Shown piece after piece: positions 62,491 through 64,000 of a stretch of 64,000 bases of DNA. The stretch is taken from NCBI RefSeq assembly GCF_019797745.1, contig NZ_VOSI01000005.1, forward strand, positions 62,001 through 126,000, given 5' to 3'. The stretch is from Edaphocola aurantiacus (lineage in GTDB: Bacteria > Bacteroidota > Bacteroidia > Chitinophagales > Chitinophagaceae). Positions within the stretch are counted from its first letter, which is position 1, and each line of letters begins with the position of its first letter. Below the pieces are notes generated by a model, which saw only the letters and a program-made list of their open reading frames with translations, had not been told where the DNA came from and searched no databases. The position numbers were made by a program, and so were the translations under genes.

Positions 62491-62823
62491 TTATTCTCCC
62501 AATAACCAGAGAGGACCGCCTTTAAAGTGCTCATCTAATAACTTTAAAGTATGCTGAGTCGCATCCTGTATCGCTGTGTCTTTATTTGAATAGCCACTGG
62601 AGTCAATAGAAATGGAGTCAGTAATCGAAATATGCTTATTGAAGTTAGTACCCATAAGTAGTAGTAAAGCACATAACGTTAGTAATATTGTAGTAAGTGA
62701 GATTAAACATTTTATTCTAAAAATATTTGTATTGTACTTCACATTATGTCTTTTGCGCGCAAAACAAGCAACTCTTTTTCTTATGAACAAAATGCTCCGT
62801 ATTTGTTGAAGATAAATGCTCAA
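62491..62823 (-). CDS. Possible small single-pass membrane protein
   Basis: The frame of 110 residues has one hydrophobic helix (about 38-57, LISLTTILLTLCALLLLMG) after a basic N-terminus, then a hydrophilic tail (NKDTAIQDATQHTLKLLDEHF). Several start codons are possible. AT-rich, with no family recognised. Confidence 0.4.
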   Translation of the reverse strand: MSIYLQQIRSILFIRKRVACFARKRHNVKYNTNIFRIKCLISLTTILLTLCALLLLMGTNFNKHISITDSISIDSSGYSNKDTAIQDATQHTLKLLDEHFKGGPLWLLGE

Positions 62824-63075
62824 AAAACCCTTCGGCTCTGTTAATCGAAGTTGACATTAAGCAAAAACTGGATTACGCGAGAATTAAATCAAAATAACCA
62901 GGTAAATTTTATTTGATCCTTTTCAATTTCATCTCTCCTTATATTCTACACATGGACGTATATGACTATAATCATTAAATGTTTCTACATGTTTCATAGC
63001 GTATATATTAAAAAGGTGTATTGCCTGACTAAAATCAGCAAATAATTACATTCTTTTGTTGTTCAAAATGACTAA

Positions 63076-64000
63076 ATGAGGAAAATGTTTACACTTAAAG
63101 CAAAAGATAATTCAGTAAAGACAATCTTTATCCCTATTGGCTTTATTGTTTTGCTATTATTATTAACATCTTGTAATGGACAATGCAACCCCAAAACAGA
63201 TTATACTAAGCAAAAATCTGATCAAAGTCCAATAGCACCTCATCGTTTTAGCGAAAATGCAGCTAACACGTTAGGAAAAAACATTCGATATATTTTCCAA
63301 GACAAAAAAGGCAATTACTGGTTTGCAACTGATTTAGAAGGCTTATACTATTTTGATCAAAAATCCTTATTTCAATTTACAGAAAAGGATGGCTTATGTG
63401 GAAATTCTGTAACAGATATTCAGGAAGACGTTAATGGATATTTGTGGTTTAATACGAATAAGGGACTTTGTAAATTTGATGGAGAGAAATTTAGCACCTA
63501 TAGTGATACCCTTAAAAATGTATCAAGAGAAAGTTTAGCTTATAGTCAAACTGACCTGTTCTTTTGTTATGATGGCTTTGTCTATCGCTACGATGGAACA
63601 TCATTTTTCAAATTCATCATTCACCCTAATACATATAACCCTTCATCAACAGATTTAGACAGACCTTATGGTGTTTATTGTATTTTAAAAGACAAGTCAG
63701 GTAATTTATGGTTTGGAACAGATCAAAAAGGTGTCTGTAGATTTGATGGAAAGGTATTTACTTACTTTACAGAACAAGGATTAAATGGGGGTGCCGTTCG
63801 AGCTATATTTCAAGACAAAAAAGGAAATATTTGGTTTGGTAATAATGGTTTTGGCTTGTTTAATTTTGATGGTAAAACAATTACAAATTTTACAAAAAAG
63901 AATGGATTAGAAAATCCTGATTTTATCAACAAGAAAACAACATCTAACAACAAGCCAAACCTTGCTAGAGTGTGGGCGATTAATGAAGACAAAGATGGAA
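63076..64000 (+). CDS. Two-component-regulator-propeller lipoprotein (C-terminus outside window)
   Basis: The frame opens at the ATG at 63076 and runs to the window end (308 codons). It has a membrane/lipoprotein leader (IGFIVLLLLLTSC, Cys33) and a series of propeller blades: IRYIFQDKKGNYWFATDLEGLYYFD, VTDIQEDVNGYLWFNTNKGLCKFDG, CILKDKSGNLWFGTDQKGVCRFDG, AIFQDKKGNIWFGNNGFGLFNFDG. These are reg_prop repeats typical of Bacteroidota hybrid two-component sensors. Whether a kinase domain follows cannot be seen. The gene is noticeably more AT-rich than most of the window. Confidence 0.85.
   Translation, partial: MRKMFTLKAKDNSVKTIFIPIGFIVLLLLLTSCNGQCNPKTDYTKQKSDQSPIAPHRFSENAANTLGKNIRYIFQDKKGNYWFATDLEGLYYFDQKSLFQFTEKDGLCGNSVTDIQEDVNGYLWFNTNKGLCKFDGEKFSTYSDTLKNVSRESLAYSQTDLFFCYDGFVYRYDGTSFFKFIIHPNTYNPSSTDLDRPYGVYCILKDKSGNLWFGTDQKGVCRFDGKVFTYFTEQGLNGGAVRAIFQDKKGNIWFGNNGFGLFNFDGKTITNFTKKNGLENPDFINKKTTSNNKPNLARVWAINEDKDG

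Overview
The window looks like a chromosome segment of a Bacteroidota bacterium, probably a Chitinophagaceae-like member of the Chitinophagia. Evidence seen directly: several large secreted proteins end in type IX secretion system (T9SS) sorting domains (YPNP...GxYF...K); there are two TPR regulators with C-terminal HTH domains; a SusC/TonB-type receptor is paired with a lipoprotein enzyme; and the promoters that can be read have a TAnnTTTG -7 box with TTG about 19-20 nt upstream. The genus assignment is inference.

Layout. 1-4.3 kb: end of a secreted YCF48-type propeller protein, an orphan TPR histidine kinase, and a beta-propeller phytase lipoprotein. 4.3-9.6 kb: the TonB-dependent receptor upstream of the phytase, then a 0.7 kb hairpin-rich spacer and a TPR/LuxR-type regulator whose start codon lies in a 16-bp inverted repeat. 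9.6-30.9 kb: mostly housekeeping and metabolic genes (Na+/H+ antiporter, GT39-like transferase, serine hydrolase, TetR regulator, topoisomerase IB, acyltransferase, tRNA-Arg, CorA, HerA-like ATPase, glyA, GtrA, TraB/GumN, DUF5362-like pair, murA, flavin reductase, dnaN). 30.9-37 kb: tRNA-Phe with a second copy of its 3' half 0.48 kb away (integration scar), a DEAD-box helicase, a DUF389 membrane protein and secreted proteins of unknown role. 38-58.7 kb: secreted proteins (adhesin with four 273-bp repeats, beta-helix protein, T9SS cargo, two metzincin-like metalloproteases, RCC1-like protein, tail-collar protein), a second tRNA-Phe and an AraC/TPR regulator. 59-64 kb: PKD lipoprotein, VOC protein, acetyltransferase, serine hydrolase and an AT-rich propeller lipoprotein cut by the window end.

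The most unusual content is non-coding. A ~346-bp dispersed repeat occurs three times (29.3, 37.4, 58.8 kb), plus a fragment at 22.7 kb. It folds into a deeply nested palindrome and shows no conserved reading frame. I consider it a candidate MITE/REP-like element or structured RNA. Other non-coding signals are the tRNA-Phe integration scar, the inverted repeat over a regulator start codon, long perfect-arm terminators and a recurrent terminator family.

How genes work together: the receptor and phytase probably form a phytate/phosphate scavenging pair. The TetR gene is divergent from a lipoprotein plus serine-hydrolase pair and may control it. gtrA and the TraB gene form one short operon. The T9SS proteins appear to be independent transcription units, most with their own terminator.
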